A stretch of DNA of 53,546 nt from Cohnella thermotolerans DSM 17683 (GTDB taxonomy: Bacteria; Bacillota; Bacilli; Paenibacillales; Paenibacillaceae). Within the stretch, counting starts at the first letter, position 1, and every line of letters starts with the position of its first letter. The notes beneath the pieces are model-generated. The model was not told the DNA's origin. It was given only the letters and a program-made list of their open reading frames with translations, and did no database searches. Of the stretch, positions 43,989 through 53,004 are shown one piece after another. Position numbers and translations under genes: made by a program. The DNA lies in contig NZ_AUCP01000046.1 of NCBI RefSeq assembly GCF_000429825.1, forward strand, positions 1 to 53,546. Direction: 5' to 3'.

Positions 43989-44387
43989 ATGGATTTAGGC
44001 TTGCTTATTTTGCGTGTGGTGATCGGAGCTTTGTTCGCGGGTCATGCCATGCAGAAGCTGGCGGGCTGGTTCGGCGGATATGGGCTGAAGGGAACGGCGG
44101 GGTACTTCGATTCGATCGGAATCAAGCCCGGATACTTGATGACCTTGCTGGCCGGACTGGCGGAATTGGCCGGGGGGGTATTGTTCGCTTTCGGGTTCCT
44201 GACGTGGGCCGGGGCCGCTCTGATCATTCTGACGATGCTGATCGCCGTCTTTAAAGTCCACGGCCGCAACGGGCTGTGGGCAACGAGCGGCGGCTACGAA
44301 TACAATCTGGTTCTGATCGTCGTCGCGCTGGCTGTCGCGCTGACCGGCCCGGGGGATTATTCGCTGGACGCTGCGTGGTTCAACTAA
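43989..44387 (+). CDS. DoxX-family membrane protein (CatD-like)
   Basis: 132 residues from ATG 43989, following AAGGGTGTGGAG. Four membrane helices with the family signature RVVIGALFAGHAMQKLAGWFGG and LAGLAELAGGVLFAFGFLT. In B. subtilis the DoxX protein CatD is co-transcribed with a dioxygenase and controlled by HxlR-family repressors in response to catechol and quinones. Here the co-transcribed partner is a pirin, 29 bases later. Confidence 0.85.
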   Translation: MDLGLLILRVVIGALFAGHAMQKLAGWFGGYGLKGTAGYFDSIGIKPGYLMTLLAGLAELAGGVLFAFGFLTWAGAALIILTMLIAVFKVHGRNGLWATSGGYEYNLVLIVVALAVALTGPGDYSLDAAWFN

Positions 44388-44416
44388 GCGGGACGTCCGA
44401 AGGAGGGCATTCATAG

Positions 44417-45121
44417 ATGATCCGCATTCAAAAAGCCGAAGACCGCCATCATGCCGACCATGGCTGGCTCAAGTCCAGCTTCTCCTATTCGTTCGCCGAT
44501 TATTACGATCCGCAATATTTGCAATTCGGACCGATGCGGGTGCTGAACGACGATTGGATTGCGCCTGCCGCAGGCTTCGGCATGCATCCGCACCGCGAGA
44601 TGGAGATCGTGACGCTGGTGCTGAGCGGCTTGCTGGAGCATCGGGACAGCTTGGGCAACCGGGCGGTAACGACGTGGGGCGAAGTGCAGCGGATGTCGGC
44701 CGGCACCGGGGTGTACCATTCCGAGTACAACGCATCCGAGACCGAACCGCTGAAATTGCTGCAAATGTGGTTCCAGCCCGCCGAGCGGGGCCTGGAGCCT
44801 TCCTACGAGACGACCCGGTTCGATCCCGCCTCGCTTCGAGGCCGCTGGGTGCCGATTGCATCCGTCTCTCCGGAAGCGGGCCGAGTTGCGCATGTCCATC
44901 AGGACATGACGATCTACCTGACCGAGCTGGAGGCGGGAACTCGGGCGGAATTCCGGCAGGAAGCGGGACGCCGGATGTTCTTGTTCGTCGTGGAGGGAGA
45001 GATCCGGCTGAACGGCACCGAGAGCCTCGGCCGCAGAGACGCCGCGCGTATCGAGGGCGAGACGGAGCTTGCTCTCGAATCCGGCTCCGGCGCTACCGTT
45101 ATGCTGATCGATTTGCCTTAA
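44417..45121 (+). CDS. Pirin-family protein (YhhW/quercetinase-like bicupin)
   Basis: 234 residues from ATG 44417 after CGAAGGAGGG. The N-terminal cupin has the metal site His57, His59, His101 and Glu103 (GFGMHPHREMEIVT and YHSEYNASE). YhhW of E. coli cleaves quercetin with dioxygen, and bacterial pirins of this type are linked to oxidation of aromatic compounds. Encoded with a DoxX protein under a redox-sensing HxlR regulator, it plausibly removes quinone-like electrophiles; the true substrate is unknown. Confidence 0.85.
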   Translation: MIRIQKAEDRHHADHGWLKSSFSYSFADYYDPQYLQFGPMRVLNDDWIAPAAGFGMHPHREMEIVTLVLSGLLEHRDSLGNRAVTTWGEVQRMSAGTGVYHSEYNASETEPLKLLQMWFQPAERGLEPSYETTRFDPASLRGRWVPIASVSPEAGRVAHVHQDMTIYLTELEAGTRAEFRQEAGRRMFLFVVEGEIRLNGTESLGRRDAARIEGETELALESGSGATVMLIDLP

Positions 45122-45126
45122 CTTCG

Positions 45127-45161
45127 ACCGCCGCGTTCCCGATCGGGAGCGCGGCGGTTTT
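45127..45161 (+). terminator. Terminator of the DoxX-pirin operon
   Basis: ACCGCCGCG (45127-45135) pairs with CGCGGCGGT (45150-45158), inner TCCCGATCGGGA extends the stem, TTTT follows. Confidence 0.85.
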
Positions 45162-45204
45162 AGGTTGCGCGGACGGCTCCGTCGGCACGGCGCGCCCGCT
45201 TCCT

Positions 45205-46131
45205 TCAGGCTCGCACCAGCGCCAAGCCGGCGAGGAGCAGCGCGAGAGCCGCCATCTGCAGGCGCGTCAGCCTCTCGCGGTAGAGCAGCAGCGAGCCGAT
45301 GGCGACGACGAGGCTGTTCGTCGCGAAGATCGGGGCGATCAGATGCGACGGTCCGATCGCCAGCGCGGCGGCGTACAACTGAAGGCCGCCGTAGGAGCAT
45401 ACGCCGGCGGCGAGCCCCCAGAGCAGGCCGACGGTGCGGGACGAGCGGGCGGGAGAGGCGGCAACGGCGGCAGCGGGCCGCTCCGGATTCGCCGCCTCGT
45501 CGCGCGGCAGCTCCGCGAGCCATGCGCTTCGCCGCTCGAGCCGCGCGGCGAGGGCGAACCAAATCCACGACAGCAGGTAGCCGGCCCACAACACCGAGGT
45601 GTTGTCCAAACCGAGCGATTCCGTCACCTTCAGGCCGCCGTTGCGGAACACGAACAACAGCGTCGCCGCCGTGACGAGCCCGTACCATTTATTGCTTCGG
45701 ATCGCCAAAGAGCTTTCCGATTTGACCGAGAGCAGAACGACGCCGGCCACCAGGCTGACGATTCCCGCCAGCGCGGCGGGATGAACGGGCTCGCCGTACC
45801 AGAGGGCGCCCATGGCGACGACGAACAGAATGTTGGCGTTCGTCAGCGGGGATGTCAGACTGGCCGGCCCGTAGTCGAGCGCGCGCATGAACAGCAAGTT
45901 GCCCCAAGCGGAACCGAGTCCGACGAGCGCGCCCCAAGCCCACACGCGCCAGTCGAGCGGGTCCCAGCTGTCCGCGAGCAGCGCCTGCGCCCAGAAGCCC
46001 AGCGTGCCGGCCGTATACAATCCCAGCAGCAAAGAGGACAGCGCCCCGCCCCGCATCTGGCTGACCTTCATGAGAAAGCCCGCCAGACCGAAGACGAACG
46101 CGCTGCCCAGAGCGGTTAGAAACCAGTGCAA
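45205..46131 (-). CDS. EamA-family (drug/metabolite) transporter
   Basis: 308 residues from TTG 46131; TAAGGAGAG lies about ten bases upstream. Ten membrane helices arranged as two EamA repeats (about 1-140 and 160-305); the motifs PASLTSPLTNANILFVVAMG and PSHLIAPIFATNSLVVAIG occupy equal places in the two halves. Substrate unknown. Its start lies 17 bases after the stop of the CDF transporter gene on the same strand, so the two may be one transcript. Confidence 0.82.
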   Translation of the reverse strand: MHWFLTALGSAFVFGLAGFLMKVSQMRGGALSSLLLGLYTAGTLGFWAQALLADSWDPLDWRVWAWGALVGLGSAWGNLLFMRALDYGPASLTSPLTNANILFVVAMGALWYGEPVHPAALAGIVSLVAGVVLLSVKSESSLAIRSNKWYGLVTAATLLFVFRNGGLKVTESLGLDNTSVLWAGYLLSWIWFALAARLERRSAWLAELPRDEAANPERPAAAVAASPARSSRTVGLLWGLAAGVCSYGGLQLYAAALAIGPSHLIAPIFATNSLVVAIGSLLLYRERLTRLQMAALALLLAGLALVRA

Positions 46132-46147
46132 GCGTCAAGCACTCTCC

Positions 46148-47146
46148 TTAAGCCAATCCTTCGGGGGCGTTCGGCCGCAGCAGGGCGTTCTGCTTCTCCT
46201 CCTGCTGGCGAAGGAACTGGCGCCCGTATTCGCCGTGCGGGTGAATTGAAGCGTGCTCCATCTGAATCGTCGAGTGGGCGATGCCGTATTTCTTCTGCAG
46301 CACTTCGTTGACGGCCAGAATAATGCAGAACGGTTGAATGTCCTCTCGTACGAACATATGGGCCGTCAGCGAATAATGGTCGGACGAGATCGCCCACAGA
46401 TGCATTTCGTGCACGTCCTCGACGCCTTCCACCTTCCGCAGGTCGGCGCGAATTTCGTCCAGATTGAACTTCTCCGGCACGGACTCCATCAGAATGAGCA
46501 CGGACTCGCGCAGAATGCGCGCGCCCCCGACGAAGATGATGCCGCCGATGACGATGCTGATCAGCGGATCGAAAAACATCAGATCGGTAAAATAAATAAT
46601 GATCGCGGACACGATGACGCCGGCCGAGCTGAGCAGGTCCCCGATGAAATGCCATAGCGCGCTCTGCACGTTCAGGTTCTCTTCTTCGTGATGGCTGCGG
46701 CTCAGCACGATCGTCAGAACGAGATTGACGACGAACCCGATCGAGGCGATGACGAGCATAAGGCCGAATTCGATGTCGACCGGATGAATGAACCGGTCGA
46801 TCCCTTCGACGAAGATGCCGATCGAGATGACGCACAGCGCCAGGCCGTTCAAGAAGGAAGCGATAATTTCGAAACGAAGGAAGCCGAAGGTGTATTTGGC
46901 GTTCGGCGGACGGGTCGCCAGATAGATGGCGGTCATCGACAGCCCCAGCGCGATGACGTCCGACACCATATGGGCGGAATCGGACAGCAGCGCGAGCGAA
47001 TGGGACATCAAGCCGCCGACGATCTCCACGATCGTGAAGAACAGGGTCAATATCAAGGTAATCCACAGAGCCCGCTTGGAGCTTGTCTGCTCCTTTACGT
47101 GGCCGAGATGGTGGAAATCGTACGCGGGTTTGGCCCGGTAATTCAT
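46148..47146 (-). CDS. Cation diffusion facilitator (CzcD-like zinc/divalent metal exporter)
   Basis: 332 residues from ATG 47146, ten bases after AAGGGGAG; upstream in-frame starts have weaker sites. Six membrane helices; the transport site HxxxD pairs are His59-Asp63 (SDSAHMVSD) and His166-Asp170 (HFIGDLLSS). The cytoplasmic C-terminal domain (about 220-315, VEDVHEMHLWAISSDHY) is the metal-sensing dimer module, and a His-poor tail follows. It exports zinc, cobalt or cadmium in exchange for protons or potassium. Confidence 0.9.
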   Translation of the reverse strand: MNYRAKPAYDFHHLGHVKEQTSSKRALWITLILTLFFTIVEIVGGLMSHSLALLSDSAHMVSDVIALGLSMTAIYLATRPPNAKYTFGFLRFEIIASFLNGLALCVISIGIFVEGIDRFIHPVDIEFGLMLVIASIGFVVNLVLTIVLSRSHHEEENLNVQSALWHFIGDLLSSAGVIVSAIIIYFTDLMFFDPLISIVIGGIIFVGGARILRESVLILMESVPEKFNLDEIRADLRKVEGVEDVHEMHLWAISSDHYSLTAHMFVREDIQPFCIILAVNEVLQKKYGIAHSTIQMEHASIHPHGEYGRQFLRQQEEKQNALLRPNAPEGLA

Positions 47147-47329
47147 CAAGCTCACACTCCCCTTGCTGCTTTTGGTAATCATCATATCACGGGAAAGGGG
47201 AAGAGGGGAGCGGATTTCATCGCGAAATGTCGAGAGGTTTTTGTCATACAAATGAAATATAGCTGTTACGTCCCTGTCTTACGCGGCGGGTACAATGACT
47301 AGCAAGACCCCCTTTTTCATATTTTGAAG

Positions 47330-47360
47330 AGCCCTTCAGCGGTGAAGGGCTCCTTTTTTT
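47330..47360 (+). terminator. Terminator hairpin near the 3' end of hisJ
   Basis: GCCCTTCA (47331-47338), GCGG, TGAAGGGC (47343-47350), then CC and seven T on the plus strand. hisJ is on the minus strand, where the tail is TTCAAAATAT, so it can serve hisJ only weakly; the better U-tract points away, toward no visible upstream plus-strand gene. Confidence 0.6.
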
Positions 47361-47372
47361 CGGGGGCTTTTG

Positions 47373-48188
47373 TCACAGTTCCACGACGATTTTCTTCTTC
47401 TGCCGGTAGTATACCCAGCGGGAGAATCCGATCTCCTTGAGCCGGCTCCGGACCTGCTCCCATTCGTCGCCGACCCGGCTCGGGACGTGGGCGTCCGACC
47501 CGAACGTGACGTCGACGCCGAAATGCAGCGCCCGCTCCAGTATCGCGTCGGAAGGATACCAGCCGCCGACGTCCTTCGTTTTGCCGCTCGTATTGATCTC
47601 GATGGCGATATCTTCTTCGGCGACCGCCTTCAGCGCTTCGTCGATCTCCTTCTCCGCGCCGGGAATGTCGGAGAACGCCGGATAGTAGCCCTTCATCGCG
47701 TCGATATGGCCGAGCACCTGGAACAGCCCGGTGCGGGCGGATTGGCGGATCAACTCGTAATAGTGCCTTTTCTCGTCGGTATGGAGCGATTTGTCCAATT
47801 TTTTCCACCGGTTGCGGTTGAAAATGCTGATTCCGCGGGTTTGATGGACGGAACCGATAATGTAATCGAACGGATAGGAAGCGTACTCGTCGCGGTACAC
47901 TTCAAGATGTTCGGGGAAGAAGTCCGATTCGACGCCGAGCAGCACTTCGATCTTGTCCCGGTAGCGCTCCTTGAGCCGGAGAACCTCTTCGACGTAGCGG
48001 GCAAATTCGCTTCGGGCCATGGCGATTCCGGGATTCGGATGGTCCTCCTCGTGCGCGAAGTAGGGCGAATGATCGGAGATGCCGATTGCGGTCAATCCGG
48101 CTTCGATGGCGGCCCGGATGTAATCCTCGATGCTGCCCTCCGCATGCCCGCAGCGGACATGGTGCGTGTGCAGATCAAATTTGTCCAT
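47373..48188 (-). CDS. hisJ: Histidinol-phosphatase, PHP family
   Basis: 271 residues, start ATG 48188 after CAGAGGAGG. The PHP metal motifs are DLHTHHVRCGH (Asp5, His7, His9, His15), GISDHSPY (about 37-44), SDAHVPSRVG near 233, and the intervening GSVHQTRG and GHIDAMK. It hydrolyses histidinol phosphate in histidine biosynthesis. It stands apart from other his genes, as in B. subtilis. Confidence 0.9.
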   Translation of the reverse strand: MDKFDLHTHHVRCGHAEGSIEDYIRAAIEAGLTAIGISDHSPYFAHEEDHPNPGIAMARSEFARYVEEVLRLKERYRDKIEVLLGVESDFFPEHLEVYRDEYASYPFDYIIGSVHQTRGISIFNRNRWKKLDKSLHTDEKRHYYELIRQSARTGLFQVLGHIDAMKGYYPAFSDIPGAEKEIDEALKAVAEEDIAIEINTSGKTKDVGGWYPSDAILERALHFGVDVTFGSDAHVPSRVGDEWEQVRSRLKEIGFSRWVYYRQKKKIVVEL

Positions 48189-48235
48189 GGTTGTATCCTC
48201 CTCTGGCGCTCTACCGGCTGCTTGACGCGGCTGCG

Positions 48236-49138
48236 CTATTCGCTTCCGATGAATTGATCTTCGGGCATGCCTTTCAAATCGTTCAGAAATTGCCGCATGG
48301 CGCTGTTCTTGTACCGGCCCGACTTGGTCATGACGCCGACCGGATGGCTCACTTCCAGCTCGCGGACGGGAATCATCTTCAAAGTGCCCCGCCTCAGCTC
48401 GCTCGCGATCGACAGCTTGGAGACGACGGCCGCGCCGAGGTTCAATTCCGCCATCCGCTTGACTTCTTCGCTGCTGCTCAGCTCCATGGCCAGGTTCGGC
48501 TGCATCTGGTGCTCCTGGAAGACGCGATCGACGAATCGGCGTCCCTGCGTATCCGGGGAGAGCAGAATCATCGGCACGTCCTTCAACATGTCCAGCGTGA
48601 CCCGTTCGGCCTTCGCCAGCGGGTGCTCCGGAGAGACGACCAGCTCGAACGTGTCGTAATAGAGCACCGACGTCTCCACGTGCGGGCTTCGTTCGGTCAG
48701 GTAGCCGATGCCGATGTCGACCGTGCCGTTCTCCACGCTGGCCAGCACCTGCGACGAGGACATGGACAGAATGGACGTCTTGATGAGCGGGAACTGGTTC
48801 TGGAAGTACGACAGCACCCGGGGCAAAATCTGAATGGCGATCGATGTCGTCGTGCCGAGCGAGATATGTCCTTGGGGCGTCTGGTCCAGATCCGTCAGCT
48901 TCTGCTTCAGCTCCTCCACGATGGCCAAGATTCGCTCCGCGTGCTCCAAGAAAACTTTGCCCCGATCCGTAAGCGCGACGGGATGATTGCGGTCGACCAG
49001 CACGACCTTGAATTCGTCTTCCAAACTTTTGATTTGAGCGGAGACGGCGGGCTGGGTCAAGTTGAGCATCTCGCCCGCCTTGCGGAAACTGAGCGTTTTG
49101 GAGATCGTCAGCAGCGTCTCCAACTGGCTAATGTTCAA
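48236..49138 (-). CDS. LysR-type transcriptional regulator
   Basis: 300 residues from ATG 49138; an AAGGAGG site is present on the minus strand. Helix-turn-helix at about 17-36 (FRKAGEMLNLTQPAVSAQIK), effector domain about 90-290 with TSIAIQILPRVLSYF. It resembles the CysL/YwfK and CbbR-like group in its linker, but I cannot assign an effector. It is divergent from the MFS exporter gene and could regulate it, although the PadR protein encoded downstream is the better candidate. Confidence 0.83.
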   Translation of the reverse strand: MNISQLETLLTISKTLSFRKAGEMLNLTQPAVSAQIKSLEDEFKVVLVDRNHPVALTDRGKVFLEHAERILAIVEELKQKLTDLDQTPQGHISLGTTTSIAIQILPRVLSYFQNQFPLIKTSILSMSSSQVLASVENGTVDIGIGYLTERSPHVETSVLYYDTFELVVSPEHPLAKAERVTLDMLKDVPMILLSPDTQGRRFVDRVFQEHQMQPNLAMELSSSEEVKRMAELNLGAAVVSKLSIASELRRGTLKMIPVRELEVSHPVGVMTKSGRYKNSAMRQFLNDLKGMPEDQFIGSE

Positions 49139-49253
49139 CGAACCGCCTCCTTATACAAATTATTTATCACATTAAATTTAAGAGATAAAAATCCTTTTCT
49201 TACTACTTTATTATAGGCCATTTGTTCGGCCGGAGCAAAAGCGCTTTAACGGA

Positions 49254-49308
49254 TTGATCTTTGCTCAAATTTGAGTATAATGGCAAATGTGTATTCAAAT
49301 TTGAGTAT
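49254..49308 (+). promoter_or_regulatory. Promoter of the MFS-PadR operon with twin palindromic operators
   Basis: TTGATC (49254-49259), 16 bases, TATAAT (49276-49281). CTCAAATTTGAG fills the spacer (49264-49275), and the near-identical TTCAAATTTGAG lies at 49294-49305, each followed by TAT. Centres are 30 bp apart, about three helical turns, so two dimers would bind the same face. PadR regulators typically bind such AT-rich palindromes in their own promoters. Confidence 0.8.
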
Positions 49309-49340
49309 CGGATTGCTTCGAATCCGGAAAGGATGTATCA

Positions 49341-50930
49341 ATGGACGCGAAGAAAAGCAACGTTCGCCTCGTCGTCGCGGGTCTGCTGCTCGGCCTGTTC
49401 ATGGCGGCGCTCGATCAGACGATCGTCTCCACGGCGATGACGCGAATTATCGAGAAGCTCGGAGGACTGGACAAATTCGTCTGGGTATACTCCGCCTACA
49501 TGATCGCGATGGTCGTCTCCACCCCGATCTTCGGCAAGCTGTCCGACATGTACGGGCGCAAACGGTTTTTCCTCACGGGAACCGCGCTGTTCATGGCGGG
49601 TTCCATTCTGTGCGGCACGGCGCAGAACATGGATCAGCTCATCGTTTACCGCGCCATTCAGGGCATCGGCGGCGGCGCCCTGATGCCGATCGTATTCACC
49701 ATCATCTTCGACTTGTTCCCGCAGGAGAAGCGCGGCAAGATGATGGGGTTGTTCGGCGCCGTCTTCGGCTTGTCGAGCGTGTTCGGCCCGATTCTGGGCG
49801 CCACGATCACGGACAATATCAGCTGGCGCTGGATTTTCTACATCAACGTGCCGATCGGCATTTTGTCGTTCCTGTTCATCGTTCGGGGCTATCACGAATC
49901 GGCGAGCCGGCGCAAACAGAACATCGACTGGCTCGGCGCCATTCTGCTCGCCGCCTCGATTCTGTTCTTCATGTTCGCGCTGGAGCTGGGCGGGACGGAC
50001 GGCTGGGCTTGGGGCTCCTGGAAAATCGTCTCGTTCTTCGTTGCGGCCGGCGTTCTGCTCGCGGGCTTCCTGCTCGCGGAGGCGCGGGCGAAGGACCCGG
50101 TCGTCGCGCTCGGACTGTTCAAGAAGCGGCTGTTCACCAGCAGCATGATGATCAGCTTCCTGTACGGGGGCGTCATGATCGCCGCCGCCACGTATATTCC
50201 GCTGTTCATCCAGGGCGTCTTCCACAAGACCGCCACGCAGACGAGCACCGTTCTGATCCCGATGATGCTGGCGAACGTCGTCAGCGCCCAGATCGGGGGC
50301 CGGGTCGCCACCAAGTTCCCGTTCCGCAACTCGATGGTCGCTTCGGCGCTTGTGCTGCTGGCCGGCTGCGCGCTGCTCGGCTTCGCCATGGATCTGTCGT
50401 CGAGCCGGCTCGCCATCGGACTGTTCATGATCGTCGTCGGCCTCGGCATGGGCGTCTCGTTCTCGCTGCTCAACATTTCGACGCTCAGCTCGGTGCCGCC
50501 GCAATACAAAGGCTCGGCTTCGTCGCTGATTACCTTCTTCCGCACGATCGGTTCCGCTATCGGCGTCACCGTGTTCGGCGTGCTGCAGAAGAACGACTTC
50601 CAGTCCGCGGTCAAGGCGCTGCCCGGCGCGAGCCCGGAGATGGCGGAACGGATCAAAAGCGGCCAGGCGCTGCTCGATCCCGCCGTCCAAGCGAAGATGG
50701 GCATCCCGGCCGACGTGCTGAATACGCTGCTGGCGAAGCTGGGCGACTCCATTATTTATGTTTTCCAATGGTCGGTTCTGCTGCCGGCGGTTGCGCTCGT
50801 GTTCGCGCTGCTTATGGGGAAAGCCCGGCTCTCGGCTGCGCAAGGCGCCCCGCAGGGATCGCAGGCGGGCGGCCGCGGCTCGCACGGCGGCGAGCCTTCC
50901 GGCCAGGCCGAGCCGACGCCCGGGAGTTGA
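49341..50930 (+). CDS. MFS multidrug exporter, DHA2 family (14 helices)
   Basis: 529 residues, ATG 49341 after GGAAAGGATG. Fourteen membrane segments. Signature motifs LDQTIVSTAM (motif D1, 24-33), GKLSDMYGRKR (motif A, 65-75) and GPILGATITDNISWRWIFYI (motif C) place it with EmrB/QacA-type proton-driven exporters. The cytoplasmic tail after about 495 is Gly/Pro-rich. It is co-transcribed with a PadR gene six bases later, which fits substrate-induced efflux. Confidence 0.9.
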   Translation: MDAKKSNVRLVVAGLLLGLFMAALDQTIVSTAMTRIIEKLGGLDKFVWVYSAYMIAMVVSTPIFGKLSDMYGRKRFFLTGTALFMAGSILCGTAQNMDQLIVYRAIQGIGGGALMPIVFTIIFDLFPQEKRGKMMGLFGAVFGLSSVFGPILGATITDNISWRWIFYINVPIGILSFLFIVRGYHESASRRKQNIDWLGAILLAASILFFMFALELGGTDGWAWGSWKIVSFFVAAGVLLAGFLLAEARAKDPVVALGLFKKRLFTSSMMISFLYGGVMIAAATYIPLFIQGVFHKTATQTSTVLIPMMLANVVSAQIGGRVATKFPFRNSMVASALVLLAGCALLGFAMDLSSSRLAIGLFMIVVGLGMGVSFSLLNISTLSSVPPQYKGSASSLITFFRTIGSAIGVTVFGVLQKNDFQSAVKALPGASPEMAERIKSGQALLDPAVQAKMGIPADVLNTLLAKLGDSIIYVFQWSVLLPAVALVFALLMGKARLSAAQGAPQGSQAGGRGSHGGEPSGQAEPTPGS

Positions 50931-50936
50931 GCCGGC

Positions 50937-51527
50937 ATGTCGATGAAGCTTATGGTGCTCGGCCTGCTCATGGAGCAGGACCGCCATCCGTACGAGATGC
51001 GGCAGGTCATCCAAAACCGCAATTGGGATCATGCCTTCAAGCTGCGCGACGGTTCGCTCTATTACGCCGTTGACCAGCTGCGGGAGAGCGGCCTGATCGA
51101 GACGGTCGAAGTCGTCCCCGTTCCGGGGGAGAACCGTCCGGACAAAACGATCTACCGCATTACCGAAGCGGGGCGGGAGCGGTTCATGGAACTGTTCTAC
51201 GCGCAGCTTGAGCAGCCGGCCCACCCGCAGCATCCGATGATGATGGCGATGCCGTTCCTCCGGCACGGCAGTCAGGCGTTGATCGCGGAGATTGCGGAGC
51301 GGCAGCTCGAGGCGTGCAGAGCCCGCATCGAGAAGCTCGAACGGACGATCCGCGAACGCGGAGAGAAGATGCCGAGCAGCACCCGCAGGATGCTGGCAGG
51401 CATGGTGCTGTACGCCAAGGCGGAGGAAGAATGGCTGCTGGAGACGGTCGCCGAAGCGAAATCCGGACGGTACGCGGAGTACAGGGACGAGGAAGGGCAG
51501 TGGCGCCGGAAGGATACAAATAGTTGA
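50937..51527 (+). CDS. PadR-family transcriptional regulator
   Basis: 196 residues, ATG 50937 with GGGAG upstream inside the end of the exporter gene. The N-terminal winged helix has the family pattern LGLLMEQDRHPYEMRQVI, GSLYYAVDQLRESGLIE and DKTIYRITEAGRE (about 5-85). The C-terminal part (about 95-190) is the helical dimerisation arm with LEACRARIEKLERTIRERG. It probably represses the operon through the twin CAAATTTG palindromes at 49264 and 49295. Confidence 0.9.
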   Translation: MSMKLMVLGLLMEQDRHPYEMRQVIQNRNWDHAFKLRDGSLYYAVDQLRESGLIETVEVVPVPGENRPDKTIYRITEAGRERFMELFYAQLEQPAHPQHPMMMAMPFLRHGSQALIAEIAERQLEACRARIEKLERTIRERGEKMPSSTRRMLAGMVLYAKAEEEWLLETVAEAKSGRYAEYRDEEGQWRRKDTNS

Positions 51528-51696
51528 AGCGGCGGATTTGTTGGCCGGACTGGCCGACGGCCAGAAGCGGCTGCTGGCCAGGTTTGCGCTGTAGGCGCTT
51601 TTGATTAAATCTCTGTAAAGCCCGGCAACGCCGGAGGAAACCGTTCGTCTCCGTCGAAAGAGGTTGGCATAACCTATTGAGAAGAGGGGCGATGGC

Positions 51697-53004
51697 GTGC
51701 AGGACGAACGCAAGTCCGTTCGGGCTTGGATCATGTACGATTGGGCCAATTCGGCTTTTGCGACGACGATAATGGCGGCGGTGATGCCGACCTTCTACGG
51801 CAGCGTCGCGGCGTCGGGGCTCGAAGGCAGGGCGAGCGCGTATTGGGGCTTCACCCAGACGACGGCGGCGGTTCTGGTGGCGGTGCTGTCCCCGCTGCTG
51901 GGCGCTATTGCCGATCATACGGGCAGCAAGAAAAAATTTCTGCGCTTTTTCACATGGACGGGGGCGCTGGCGAGCGCCGCGATGCTGGGAATCGGCGAAG
52001 GGGACTGGCTGCTCGCCTCCATCCTCGTCGTGATCGGCATGATCGGCTTCGGCGCGGGCAACACGTTCTACGACGCCTTGCTGAACGACGTGGCCTCTCC
52101 CGCCCGGAGGGAGCGGGTGAGCGCGCAAGGCTACGCCATAGGCTATCTCGGGGGCGGCGTGCTGCTCATCGTCAATCTGGCATTTATCCTGTATCCGTCC
52201 GCGTTCGGCATTCCCGATCAAGCGATGGCCTCCCGAATTTCCTTTCTGACGGTCGGCATCTGGTGGATTGTCTTCTCCCTCCCGCTGTTCCGGAGGGTGA
52301 AGGAGGCTCCTGCCGAGTCGGTTTTGGGCGGCGCCAAGGAGATGTTTAAGGCGGGGGCCGGCAGGCTGCGGGGCACGCTGCTCGGCATCAGGCGGTACCC
52401 CGAGCTGTTCAAATTCATGCTGGCGTACTGGTTTTTCTTCGACGGAATCAACACCGTCATCGTCATGGCGACCAGCTACGGCACCGACATCGGCATCAAG
52501 CAGCAGAGCCTGATCGCCGCGCTGCTGCTCACCCAGATCATCGGCTTCCCGGCGACTTGGCTGTTCGGCAAGCTGGCGGACCGGCTGGGGGGCTTCAAAA
52601 TGCTGTATGTCTCGCTTGTCGGCTACATCGTCATCGTCGTGCTCGGCTACTTCATGGAGACGGCGCTTCATTTTTATATTTTGGCCGTGATGGTCGGCCT
52701 TGTGCAGGGAGGCGCGCAGTCGACGTCCCGAGCGATCTACAGCCGCATGATTCCGCAGGGGCGGACGGCGGAATTCAACGGCTTCCTCAGCTTCTCCAGC
52801 CGCTTCTTCTCGCTGCTGGGCCCGCTTGTGTTCGGCATCGTCGGCCTCGCGACCGGCTCCAGCCGGCCGGCGCTGCTCGCGATCGCCGCCTTCTTCGTGA
52901 TCGGCATCGCGCTGCTGGCGCTGGTCAATTACAAGAAGGGCTGCGAGGAGGCGCTGACGCCCTGCGGACCGCACGCCGGTCCGGATAGCGGCTTTCGGGC
53001 CTAG
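51697..53004 (+). CDS. UMF1-type MFS transporter (Atg22-like)
   Basis: 435 residues from GTG 51697, eight bases after AGAGGGG. Twelve membrane helices. The opening AWIMYDWANSAFATTIMAAVMP and the motif ADHTGSKKKFLRFFT are characteristic of the UMF1/Vps22 group, whose fungal member Atg22 exports amino acids from vacuoles. Bacterial substrates are not known. Between the PadR gene and this start lie 170 bp without a clear terminator; it may have its own promoter. Confidence 0.82.
   Translation: MQDERKSVRAWIMYDWANSAFATTIMAAVMPTFYGSVAASGLEGRASAYWGFTQTTAAVLVAVLSPLLGAIADHTGSKKKFLRFFTWTGALASAAMLGIGEGDWLLASILVVIGMIGFGAGNTFYDALLNDVASPARRERVSAQGYAIGYLGGGVLLIVNLAFILYPSAFGIPDQAMASRISFLTVGIWWIVFSLPLFRRVKEAPAESVLGGAKEMFKAGAGRLRGTLLGIRRYPELFKFMLAYWFFFDGINTVIVMATSYGTDIGIKQQSLIAALLLTQIIGFPATWLFGKLADRLGGFKMLYVSLVGYIVIVVLGYFMETALHFYILAVMVGLVQGGAQSTSRAIYSRMIPQGRTAEFNGFLSFSSRFFSLLGPLVFGIVGLATGSSRPALLAIAAFFVIGIALLALVNYKKGCEEALTPCGPHAGPDSGFRA

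Noticed and set aside
45689..46138. 149-codon frame starting at TTG 46138, with a nearer ribosome site than the EamA start
   Set aside because: It is an out-of-frame shadow; only the frame from 46131 gives the ten-helix EamA product.
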